A program made the translations under genes and the position numbers. Shown piece by piece: positions 1 through 5,130 of a stretch of DNA of 5,130 bases. The notes below the pieces were generated by a model that was not told the origin of the DNA, ran no database searches, and saw nothing but the letters and a program-made list of their open reading frames with translations. This DNA comes from an uncultured archaeon (GTDB lineage Archaea > Halobacteriota > Methanosarcinia > Methanosarcinales > Methanoperedenaceae): NCBI GenBank assembly GCA_902386085.1, contig CABMIA010000057.1, positions 1-5,130 on the forward strand, read 5' to 3'. Every line of letters starts with the position of its first letter. The stretch's first letter is position 1.

Positions 1-38
1 CCTATATCATTACCCTGTAACGTGGCTTTCCATGTATG
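1..38 (-). other. open frame continuing past the stop of the membrane-protein gene
   Basis: Directly after the TAA at 41-39 the same frame stays open to the window edge and reads HTWKATLQGNDI. Placed after the preceding residues FSGLFAG, this gives a G-x-H-T-W pattern. That resembles the end of PEGA-like and related beta-sandwich modules (a turn ending in PGxHT followed by a beta strand). What is seen is only the open frame and the motif. That it is the cut-off remainder of the upstream protein is inference, because 12 codons are short enough to be open by chance. Confidence 0.4.
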
Positions 39-617
39 TTAGCCAGCAAAAAGACCGGAAAAGACCATTTGTCTGCATTGCGGGATCGTGCCCATGTCCT
101 TTCCATCCAGAACTGCCGAAACACCGTCGATGTAGTACTGGACACCTTTGAATTCTGTAATCAAGACGCGTTCATTGATCATGCTGCCGGTTACGATTTG
201 TGCTGAAATATCATCAGTTGAATTAACAACTATTATCTCTGCATCATCCTGCGCAGTATCATTACCAGATACCGCTTTCAGGAGTAATGTGTTCGTTCCT
301 GGCTCGAACGTGTATACCAGATTTTGCTCTGTGCCTACGGTTTTATTATATACCGTCCACTGAAAACCGGCAGATCGTATATTTGTCGAAGCTGACAGAT
401 GAACTTCGCTATTATTCCATACAACCCTGCTGCAACCGATACTGACGACCGGTTTGTAAACATATACAACTGGCGTCTTATCAATTTTAGTAATGTTTTC
501 ATTTACACCTGGTGCTGAATACAGGTTCCACATAATGTAACCTGCAACTAGTCCGATTAAAGAAATGATCACCAGAATCATCAGCTTCCTTATCGGCCTT
601 TTCGGGTTAAGATCCAT
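39..617 (-). CDS. membrane-anchored extracytoplasmic protein with PKD/Ig-like domain, possibly truncated
   Basis: The 192-residue protein has a basic N-terminus (K6, R7, R10, K11) and one hydrophobic segment at about residues 12-32. This predicts a cytoplasmic N-terminus and a domain outside the cell. Residues about 55-132 look like a PKD or Ig-like beta sandwich (HLSAS, FQWTVY, YTFEPGTNTLLLKA, then an acidic DDAEIIVV strand). Five N-x-S/T sequons lie outside the membrane (N41, N68, N91, N119, N132), fitting an N-glycosylated archaeal surface protein. Residues about 153-192 (QYYIDGVSAVLDGKDMGTIP) resemble the start of a PEGA-like module that ends abruptly at TAA, with protein-like sequence following in the same frame. 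The gene starts 12 bases after the DUF488 stop with its own Shine-Dalgarno site, so it is probably cotranscribed. No specific function is recognised. It could bind a cell-surface partner or be a structural envelope protein. Confidence 0.75.
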   Translation of the reverse strand: MDLNPKRPIRKLMILVIISLIGLVAGYIMWNLYSAPGVNENITKIDKTPVVYVYKPVVSIGCSRVVWNNSEVHLSASTNIRSAGFQWTVYNKTVGTEQNLVYTFEPGTNTLLLKAVSGNDTAQDDAEIIVVNSTDDISAQIVTGSMINERVLITEFKGVQYYIDGVSAVLDGKDMGTIPQCRQMVFSGLFAG

Positions 618-621
618 TTTG

Positions 622-629
622 ACCGCCTT
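622..629 (-). promoter_or_regulatory. Shine-Dalgarno site of the membrane-protein gene
   Basis: On the minus strand this reads AAGGCGGT, one mismatch from the archaeal consensus AAGGAGGT, and lies 4 bases before the ATG at 617-615. It directly abuts the TAA of the upstream DUF488 gene (632-630). The placement supports the chosen start and translation from a shared transcript. Confidence 0.65.
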
Positions 630-992
630 TTAGTATTTCCTATCAGTATTATTCAGTTCAAGAAACTTTTTCAAAGCTACAGCGCCGTTATGTTCTTCGT
701 CCTTTGCAGCATAAACAAAAGTAACAATTCCCTCCCTGCTCTTCTTCTTCAGGAGTTCAATAATCTCATTTTTCCTTTCGAGGTCAGCCCAGTAACGCTT
801 GCAGAACTCATCCCACTTCTCGGGTTCATGGCCGAACCATTTCCTCAATTCCGGGCTTGGCGCGGCATCTTTCAGCCACAGGTCAACTGCTGCCCGCTCT
901 TTTGTTAAGCCGCGCGGCCAGAGCCGCTCGACAAGTATCCTGAGACCGTCATCTTTTGAAGGTTCTTCATACACACGTTTTAATTTTATCAT
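630..992 (-). CDS. DUF488 family protein (YeaO-like)
   Basis: The 120-residue soluble protein carries the hallmark blocks of the short DUF488 family typified by E. coli YeaO: RILVERLWPRGLTKERA at residues 18-34, then W39-K41-D42 and APSPELRKWFGHEPEKWDEF at about 44-63, then VTFVYAAKDEEHNGAVALKK at 90-109. Its length matches the family (about 115-120 residues), so it appears complete. The biochemical function is not established; related entries are sometimes labelled as MarR-type regulators without good reason, and no DNA-binding helix-turn-helix is evident here. The start is the ATG at 992-990, 4 bases after a strong Shine-Dalgarno site. The gene lies 22 bases downstream of the Toprim gene and 12 bases upstream of the membrane-protein gene. 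Its base composition is clearly richer in GC than the two genes before it, so it may belong to the older chromosomal background. Confidence 0.9.
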   Translation of the reverse strand: MIKLKRVYEEPSKDDGLRILVERLWPRGLTKERAAVDLWLKDAAPSPELRKWFGHEPEKWDEFCKRYWADLERKNEIIELLKKKSREGIVTFVYAAKDEEHNGAVALKKFLELNNTDRKY

Positions 993-996
993 GAAA

Positions 997-1004
997 CCAC
1001 CTCT
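997..1004 (-). promoter_or_regulatory. Shine-Dalgarno site of the DUF488 gene
   Basis: On the minus strand this reads AGAGGTGG, sharing GAGGTG with the archaeal anti-Shine-Dalgarno complement, 4 bases before the ATG at 992-990. It lies in the short gap after the Toprim gene. No terminator-like hairpin with a T-run is seen in that gap, so read-through from the upstream genes is likely. Confidence 0.7.
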
Positions 1005-1014
1005 GAGATGCTCA

Positions 1015-1755
1015 CTAAAATCTTTTCTCCTGGCTCAGAATTTCTATAATGCTTTGCTCGATGTGTTCAGGAAGTATAGTATTGATATTATCTTTCAATT
1101 CAGATATAATTTGGTAGCTTCCTTTTTCCGGATCGTTACAGAAAGATTCCATCATTCTTAACAGGGCTTTTTGATCCGGTCTTTTGCCCATTTTATGTTT
1201 ATATAGTTCAATTGACTGTTTCAGAATGTTTTCGTACTCGCTTTTAGTGAGGGCTAAATTCAAAATCAGATCTTCAATCATGGACTTTTCTTGAACAACG
1301 TCAATTTTTTCTTGTAAAGTGGAATCTCCCACAGGAATTATTATAAATAAAAATTCATACTTTTCGTTATATCTACAATTATAAGAAAATTTGTTAATTC
1401 TATTAACTTCATAAACTCCACTCAAGGAGCCTTCAATGGCAGCAATTCTGTCATCCACATTTTTATCATCTAAATCAACCGCTATAACCACTTTGGTTAC
1501 TCCTCGTCTTATCCAATCTATTTGTGTGCCACCATCTTTTGCTGTATTCAAAACAGGGTCATATCCACCAGATTTTGGGAAAAATATTATCAATTCATCG
1601 TCGTTTTTTTCCAGAACTTTATACTTTTTGTAATCCAATCCGAGTTTTCTAAGTAAACAATTTTCATCATGATTTATTTTATTAAAACTCTTAGATTCAA
1701 AAAGAAAAGATAAAAATTCCATATCGAGATTTCCCTCGCATAGAACAACGATCAA
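1015..1755 (-). CDS. Toprim-domain protein (DUF3226/OLD-type nuclease candidate)
   Basis: The 246-residue protein begins with the Toprim motif IVVLCEGNLDMEFL (catalytic-type Glu7, then G8 and D11). The second signature, VVIAVDLDD, follows at residues 89-97 with the D94-x-D96 metal-binding pair. A later IEDLIL segment (E161, D162) fits the conserved Glu-Asp after the core of DUF3226/DUF4435-like Toprim proteins, followed by a mostly helical, Lys-rich tail (about 170-246). These residues are those expected for a metal-dependent nuclease; activity is inference. The start is TTG at 1755-1753: an in-frame TAA lies just upstream, no ATG or GTG is available, and starting at Met12 would remove Glu7 and Asp11. 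It starts 4 bases after the ATPase stop with a perfect Shine-Dalgarno site, so it is probably translated coupled to the ATPase and works with it. It ends in TAG followed at once by TGA. It is AT-rich like the ATPase gene. DUF3226 is a better guess than DUF4435, from length and archaeal context, and is not certain. Confidence 0.82.
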   Translation of the reverse strand: MIVVLCEGNLDMEFLSFLFESKSFNKINHDENCLLRKLGLDYKKYKVLEKNDDELIIFFPKSGGYDPVLNTAKDGGTQIDWIRRGVTKVVIAVDLDDKNVDDRIAAIEGSLSGVYEVNRINKFSYNCRYNEKYEFLFIIIPVGDSTLQEKIDVVQEKSMIEDLILNLALTKSEYENILKQSIELYKHKMGKRPDQKALLRMMESFCNDPEKGSYQIISELKDNINTILPEHIEQSIIEILSQEKRF

Positions 1756-1759
1756 ATTC

Positions 1760-2743
1760 TTACCTCCTTAAATCGGCTTCAAGCTCCTTTCTTCGAAATA
1801 TCGCGGATTGAGAATCAAAAGAGTAATAAGATAATTTACCACTATTCTGGTCTAATTCCAGAGAAAAGAATTTTACATTTATATTGTTGACGTTGGATAG
1901 AAGCACATCAATGAATTCCAGACTATGCGTACTTATAAAAATTTGATTATTTTTTGCAGCCTCACAAATTCCTTTCACGACCAGATCCCTTGAAGACGGA
2001 TGCTGATAATTTTCTGGCTCCTCGCATAAAATATATCCATTCTCTATCCCACTTAGAAATGCCAGAGTTATATACGCTGATTTGAAGCCATCTCCCATTG
2101 CATATATTGGAACTTTTCCAGTCTTATAAATTACTTCAGGGCCAATTTTCTCCGAAAAAAGTCTTATATCAATTACATCCGGATAAACCTGGTTAATTAC
2201 ATCCAAAAGCTCTTGATGTGCTTCAAATCCTTTATCAAAAACTTTTGAATATGCTTCCCCTAAACCGACTCCATGAATAATATTATGATCCAAAATAATT
2301 ATATCTGGTTCTTCCTTGCCATCTTTATAAGGAAGTGATCCGATATTTCTTTCGTCTGGATTGAATTTTACATTATATTCGTATTCCATCTTGCCATTTT
2401 TTAGATATGACACTGTTAAAAGTATCATCCTATCGCCGATAGTTCTTTCTTCAATTGAATATCCGGATCTTTTAATTTTTACTTGAATACCATTTCCTAT
2501 AATTTCAATAGGGTTTTCCATATTCCTATATCTGAAAATTGATTTAACGGAATCCAAGCCATACCAACCACGTCTTTCTACTATCATAGTTAGCTTTTTT
2601 GGACTAATTAATATTGCTAAAGCGTCCAAAACTGTAGATTTTCCACAATTATTCTTTCCAACAAATATGTTAAGGTTATCAAAATCATCAATTTTGCCTT
2701 CAGAGACACCTCTAAAATTCTTAATCTCAATCCCTTTTATCAT
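1760..2743 (-). CDS. compact AAA/ABC-type ATPase of the OLD/AAA_15/AAA_21 group
   Basis: The 327-residue ATPase opens with IKGIEIKNFRGV, the typical first strand and turn of SMC/RecF/OLD ATPases. Walker A is GKNNCGKST at residues 29-37. A signature-like MGDGFKSA lies at 216-223, Walker B at 237-244 (YILCEEPE, followed by NYQHP), and the H-switch STHS at 271-274. The Walker B Asp is Glu, a variant I know from OLD-like proteins. Only about 180 residues separate Walker A from the signature, and no long coiled coil is seen, so it is not SMC or Rad50 but a small head-only ATPase. Such proteins dimerise on ATP and commonly control a partner nuclease; here the Toprim gene begins 4 bases downstream. 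The ATG at 2743-2741 is the first possible start, because an in-frame TAA lies one codon before it. No Shine-Dalgarno site is visible, and a TATA-like element at the leaderless distance is present. The role as sensor in an anti-phage pair is inference. Confidence 0.88.
   Translation of the reverse strand: MIKGIEIKNFRGVSEGKIDDFDNLNIFVGKNNCGKSTVLDALAILISPKKLTMIVERRGWYGLDSVKSIFRYRNMENPIEIIGNGIQVKIKRSGYSIEERTIGDRMILLTVSYLKNGKMEYEYNVKFNPDERNIGSLPYKDGKEEPDIIILDHNIIHGVGLGEAYSKVFDKGFEAHQELLDVINQVYPDVIDIRLFSEKIGPEVIYKTGKVPIYAMGDGFKSAYITLAFLSGIENGYILCEEPENYQHPSSRDLVVKGICEAAKNNQIFISTHSLEFIDVLLSNVNNINVKFFSLELDQNSGKLSYYSFDSQSAIFRRKELEADLRR
1762..1769 (-). promoter_or_regulatory. perfect Shine-Dalgarno site deciding a TTG start
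   Basis: On the minus strand this reads AAGGAGGT, a full match to the archaeal consensus, 6 bases before the TTG at 1755-1753. Its last base is the first base of the ATPase stop codon TAA (1762-1760). The overlap places ribosome recruitment at the end of the ATPase gene and supports both the TTG start and coupled translation. Confidence 0.8.
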
Positions 2744-2768
2744 AATTTACATAAGATGTTTTAAATTC

Positions 2769-2775
2769 AAATAAA
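2769..2775 (-). promoter_or_regulatory. candidate TATA box of the ATPase gene
   Basis: On the minus strand this reads TTTATTT, 26-32 bases before the ATG. Archaeal TATA boxes are centred about 26-27 bases before the transcription start, so transcription would begin at or within a few bases of the ATG. This agrees with the lack of a Shine-Dalgarno site. The AT-rich context makes chance matches easy. Confidence 0.35.
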
Positions 2776-2821
2776 CTTAATTGCTTAGACTCATACTTGG
2801 ATTTGAGCAAACTTTTTTAAT

Positions 2822-2846
2822 TGCATGCCCGAATATTTTCCATGCA
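2822..2846. repeat. inverted repeat TGCATG/CATGCA in the divergent promoter region
   Basis: TGCATG at 2822-2827 is the exact reverse complement of CATGCA at 2841-2846, with a 13-base AT-rich spacer. A second, more distant pair, TTGAG (2803-2807) and CTCAA (2848-2852), is roughly outside it. It could be an operator for a dimeric regulator of either gene. The arms are short, and TGCATG-type words are nearly self-complementary, so chance is possible. Confidence 0.35.
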
Positions 2847-2899
2847 TCTCAACGATGGATAGAATTAATAACAGGACATGACATTTAGGGCTAAAAATT

Positions 2900-2903
2900 A
2901 GGT
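2900..2903 (+). promoter_or_regulatory. carB: weak Shine-Dalgarno candidate of carB
   Basis: AGGT lies 13 bases before the carB ATG, a partial and rather distant match to the archaeal GGAGGT. The start itself is set by an in-frame TGA at 2908-2910, two codons upstream of the ATG, and by family alignment. Confidence 0.3.
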
Positions 2904-2916
2904 AGACTGAAATAAG

Positions 2917-5130
2917 ATGCCAAAAAGACCCGATATAAAGAAAGTCCTGCTAATAGGCTCAGGCCCGATCATGATCGGCCAGGCGGCAGAGTTTGATTTT
3001 TCAGGAAGCCAGGCGTGCAGATCGCTTCGGGAAGAAGGGATTAAAGTTGTACTCGTTAACAGCAATCCCGCAACAATAATGACAGACACTGATATGGCAG
3101 ACGCCATATATATTGAACCCATAGAGCCGGAGATAGTTGCAAAGATCATCGAAAAAGAGAGACCTGATGGCATTATCGCAGGTCTTGGCGGGCAGACCGG
3201 ACTGAACATCACAACCGAACTTGCCGAGATGGGTGCGCTGGACAGGTTCGGGGTAAAGCTCCTGGGCACTTCGTTGCAGGCGATCAGTGATTCTGAAGAC
3301 CGCGACCTCTTCAAGAAAAAAATGATAAGCATTGGCGAAAAGGTCCCCCGCTCAAAGGCAGTGAATACACTCTCCGAAGCCGAAGCCCTGATAGAAGAAC
3401 TGGGCCTTCCGCTTATCATACGTCCGGCATACACTCTCGGCGGCTCGGGAGGCGGCATTGCATACACCAAGGAAGAGCTCATGGAGATCACAGAGCGCGG
3501 GCTTGAGCGTTCCAGGATACACCAGGTACTGATTGAAGAAAGCATCATCGGATGGAAGGAATTCGAGTACGAGGTAATGCGGGATAAGAACGATACCTGC
3601 ATCGTTATATGCAATATGGAGAACATCGACCCCATGGGCATTCACACCGGAGAATCCATCGTTGTAACGCCTTCCCAGACATTATCTGATGTAGACCACC
3701 AGAAGCTCCGCAGCTCTTCCATAAAGATTATAAGGGCGCTCGGGATCGAAGGCGGATGCAATATCCAGTTCGCAGTCCGGGATGACGAGGTCAGGATAGT
3801 CGAGGTGAACCCGAGGGTTTCGCGTTCTTCTGCCCTTGCCTCAAAAGCCACCGGTTATCCGATTGCCCGCGTCACTGCAAAGATCGCAATCGGGATGACG
3901 CTTGATGAGATCACGAACGATATAACCAAAAAAACCCCTGCCTCTTTTGAACCCACGATAGATTATACGGTCGTCAAGATCCCTCGCTGGCCGTTTGATA
4001 AATTCGTGACAGCTGATAAACATCTTACAACTGCTATGAAGAGCACGGGCGAAGTAATGGCTATCGGGCGCACGATCGAAGAAGCGCTTCAGAAAGCCGT
4101 CCGCTCGCTTGAAGTCGATATGTACTTTGGATTCAAAGAGTGGAGCAATGAAGAGATCCTGGATATCCTGCACCATCCTACACATGAGCGCCTTTTCGTC
4201 ATCTACCATGCTTTGCGAAACGGCATGCCTGCGGATGAAATTTCAGGAATAACCAATATCGACCCTTTCTTCATCCGGAAAATACAGAATATTATTGACA
4301 TCGAGGATACAATAAAGCAAGACCTGTCTTTCGATAATTTGAGAAAGGCTAAACGCACGGGATTGAGCGATGAGAGAATAGCATTCCTGTGCGGAAAGAC
4401 CCGTGAAGAGATAAATGACCTGAGAAGGGAACACGGGATCATCCCCACCTATAAGATGGTGGACACCTGCGCCGCAGAATTCGCCGCTGCAACACCGTAT
4501 TATTACTCCACATATGAAGAACACTGCGAGGCTTCTCCTTCCGATAAGAAGAAAGTGCTGATCATCGGTTCAGGCCCGATCCGCATTGGACAGGGCATTG
4601 AGTTCGATTACTGCACGGTTCATGCGGTAACGGCATTGCGTGAGGAAGGCATCGAGACACATATAATAAACAATAACCCGGAGACAGTCTCGACCGACTA
4701 CGACACCTCTGACAAGCTTTTCTTTGAGCCCTTGACGCTTGAAGATGTTATGAACGTGATAGAAAGGGAGCGGCCTTATGGCGTGATGGTGCAGTTCGGC
4801 GGGCAGACATCTGTTAACCTTGCAATCCCGCTGAAAAATGAACTTGACCGCAGGGCTGATCTTAACACCGTTATCCTGGGAACGACACCGGATGATATGG
4901 ATATTGCCGAGGACAGGGGACGCTTCAATACGATGATGAAGAAACTGGGCATTCTCCAGCCCGAAGCCGGATGTGCAACAAATTACACACAGGCGTTCAA
5001 CGAAGCCAGAAGGATCGGCTATCCTGTCCTTGTCCGTCCATCTTATGTGCTCGGCGGACGCGCAATGGAAATCGTGTATGACGAGCGTGATCTTGAGCGG
5101 TACCTGAAAGAGGCGGTGAAAGTATCGAAC
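2917..5130 (+). CDS. carB: carbamoyl-phosphate synthase large subunit, 3' end outside the window
   Basis: CarB makes carbamoyl phosphate from bicarbonate, two ATP and ammonia delivered by the small subunit CarA, feeding arginine and pyrimidine synthesis in the cytoplasm. The visible 738 residues hold the first ATP-grasp half (about 1-400), the oligomerisation region (about 400-545) and the start of the second half. The two halves show their internal duplication: [10 protein letters not shown] (14-23) against [10 protein letters not shown] (551-560), and [12 protein letters not shown] (169-180) against [11 protein letters not shown] (707-717). In the first half the ATP and metal residues are present: R169, H243 in GIHTGE, Q284, E296 and N298 in [12 protein letters not shown]. 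The block TCAAEF (517-522) ends the middle region. The [17 protein letters not shown] start is typical, and an in-frame TGA lies two codons before it. The sequence reads like the fused, single-gene CarB of Methanosarcina-type archaea, not the split form of Methanocaldococcus. The rest of the second ATP-grasp half and the MGS-like regulatory domain lie beyond the window. carA is not directly upstream. Confidence 0.98.
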   Translation, partial: MPKRPDIKKVLLIGSGPIMIGQAAEFDFSGSQACRSLREEGIKVVLVNSNPATIMTDTDMADAIYIEPIEPEIVAKIIEKERPDGIIAGLGGQTGLNITTELAEMGALDRFGVKLLGTSLQAISDSEDRDLFKKKMISIGEKVPRSKAVNTLSEAEALIEELGLPLIIRPAYTLGGSGGGIAYTKEELMEITERGLERSRIHQVLIEESIIGWKEFEYEVMRDKNDTCIVICNMENIDPMGIHTGESIVVTPSQTLSDVDHQKLRSSSIKIIRALGIEGGCNIQFAVRDDEVRIVEVNPRVSRSSALASKATGYPIARVTAKIAIGMTLDEITNDITKKTPASFEPTIDYTVVKIPRWPFDKFVTADKHLTTAMKSTGEVMAIGRTIEEALQKAVRSLEVDMYFGFKEWSNEEILDILHHPTHERLFVIYHALRNGMPADEISGITNIDPFFIRKIQNIIDIEDTIKQDLSFDNLRKAKRTGLSDERIAFLCGKTREEINDLRREHGIIPTYKMVDTCAAEFAAATPYYYSTYEEHCEASPSDKKKVLIIGSGPIRIGQGIEFDYCTVHAVTALREEGIETHIINNNPETVSTDYDTSDKLFFEPLTLEDVMNVIERERPYGVMVQFGGQTSVNLAIPLKNELDRRADLNTVILGTTPDDMDIAEDRGRFNTMMKKLGILQPEAGCATNYTQAFNEARRIGYPVLVRPSYVLGGRAMEIVYDERDLERYLKEAVKVSN

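Larger units (their letters stand above)
2744..2916. promoter_or_regulatory. divergent promoter region between the ATPase gene and carB
   Basis: These 173 bases hold no gene and are AT-rich. They must carry the leftward promoter of the ATPase series and the rightward promoter of carB. For carB, TATA-like stretches are ACTTTTTTAA (2811-2820), GAATATTTTC (2831-2840) and AATTAATA (2863-2870). The last would put a start near 2892 and leave a short leader, but the sequence alone does not decide between them. A short inverted repeat at 2822-2846 lies between the two promoters. Confidence 0.6.

Noticed and set aside
630..992. Calling the DUF488 protein a MarR-type transcription regulator
   Set aside because: The motifs match DUF488/YeaO, and no winged helix-turn-helix is visible.
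1004..1014. Short inverted repeat TGAG/CTCA between the Toprim and DUF488 genes as a possible terminator
   Set aside because: The arms are only 4 bases with a 3-base loop, no T-run follows, and it directly abuts the DUF488 Shine-Dalgarno site.
148..1633. Rightward open frames at 148-363, 690-908, 799-1161 and 1436-1633
   Set aside because: All are antisense to the leftward genes, one straddles the junction of two of them, and none has a credible domain or ribosome binding site.
1760..2743. Reading the ATPase as Rad50 or SMC
   Set aside because: There is no long coiled coil or zinc hook between the two nucleotide-binding halves, and the whole protein is only 327 residues.
1015..2743. Calling the pair a confirmed PARIS or Gabija system
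   Set aside because: Gabija needs a UvrD-type GajB, which is absent. PARIS uses a DUF4435 AriB, and the Toprim protein here cannot be assigned to that family by eye.
2898..4524. Several open frames antisense to carB, the longest 2898-3641
   Set aside because: They lie opposite a strongly conserved gene, have serine-rich low-information translations, and lack Shine-Dalgarno sites or recognisable domains. They are by-products of carB codon use.

Overview
The window looks like chromosomal DNA of a methanogen-related archaeon. The best evidence is the carB gene entering at the right: its protein reads like the single-chain carbamoyl-phosphate synthase large subunit of Methanosarcina and relatives. 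Further support comes from strong archaeal Shine-Dalgarno sites (GGAGGT type), a membrane-anchored protein rich in N-glycosylation sequons, and one gene that looks leaderless. A member of the Methanosarcinia, possibly a Methanoperedens-like lineage, is my inference from memory of these families and was not tested by a search.

Layout. Four genes run leftward as a tight series. In transcription order they are a compact ABC/OLD-type AAA ATPase (2743-1760), a Toprim-fold protein (1755-1015, TTG start), a DUF488/YeaO-type protein (992-630), and a one-pass membrane protein with a PKD/Ig-like ectodomain (617-39). The gaps are 4, 22 and 12 bases. Three of the four genes have a clear Shine-Dalgarno site placed in the preceding gap or over the preceding stop codon. 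A 173-base divergent promoter region (2744-2916) separates them from carB, which runs rightward from 2917 and leaves the window at residue 738 of roughly 1070.

The most interesting part is the ATPase-Toprim pair. ATPase plus Toprim nuclease is the architecture of the OLD family of anti-phage and DNA-processing enzymes. Here it is split over two small, translationally coupled genes, as in PARIS (AriA/AriB), but both proteins are short and the Toprim partner looks more like DUF3226 than DUF4435. The pair is clearly more AT-rich than the genes on both sides, which suggests a separately acquired cassette. A defence role is inference.

The leftmost gene holds a second oddity. Its frame stops at a TAA, but the same frame continues after the stop with a protein-like stretch that would complete a PEGA-like motif. 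The gene may be interrupted, or the sequence may carry an error there. carB makes carbamoyl phosphate for arginine and pyrimidine synthesis and is unrelated in function to the leftward genes. No tRNA, rRNA, CRISPR array, insertion sequence or transposase was seen.
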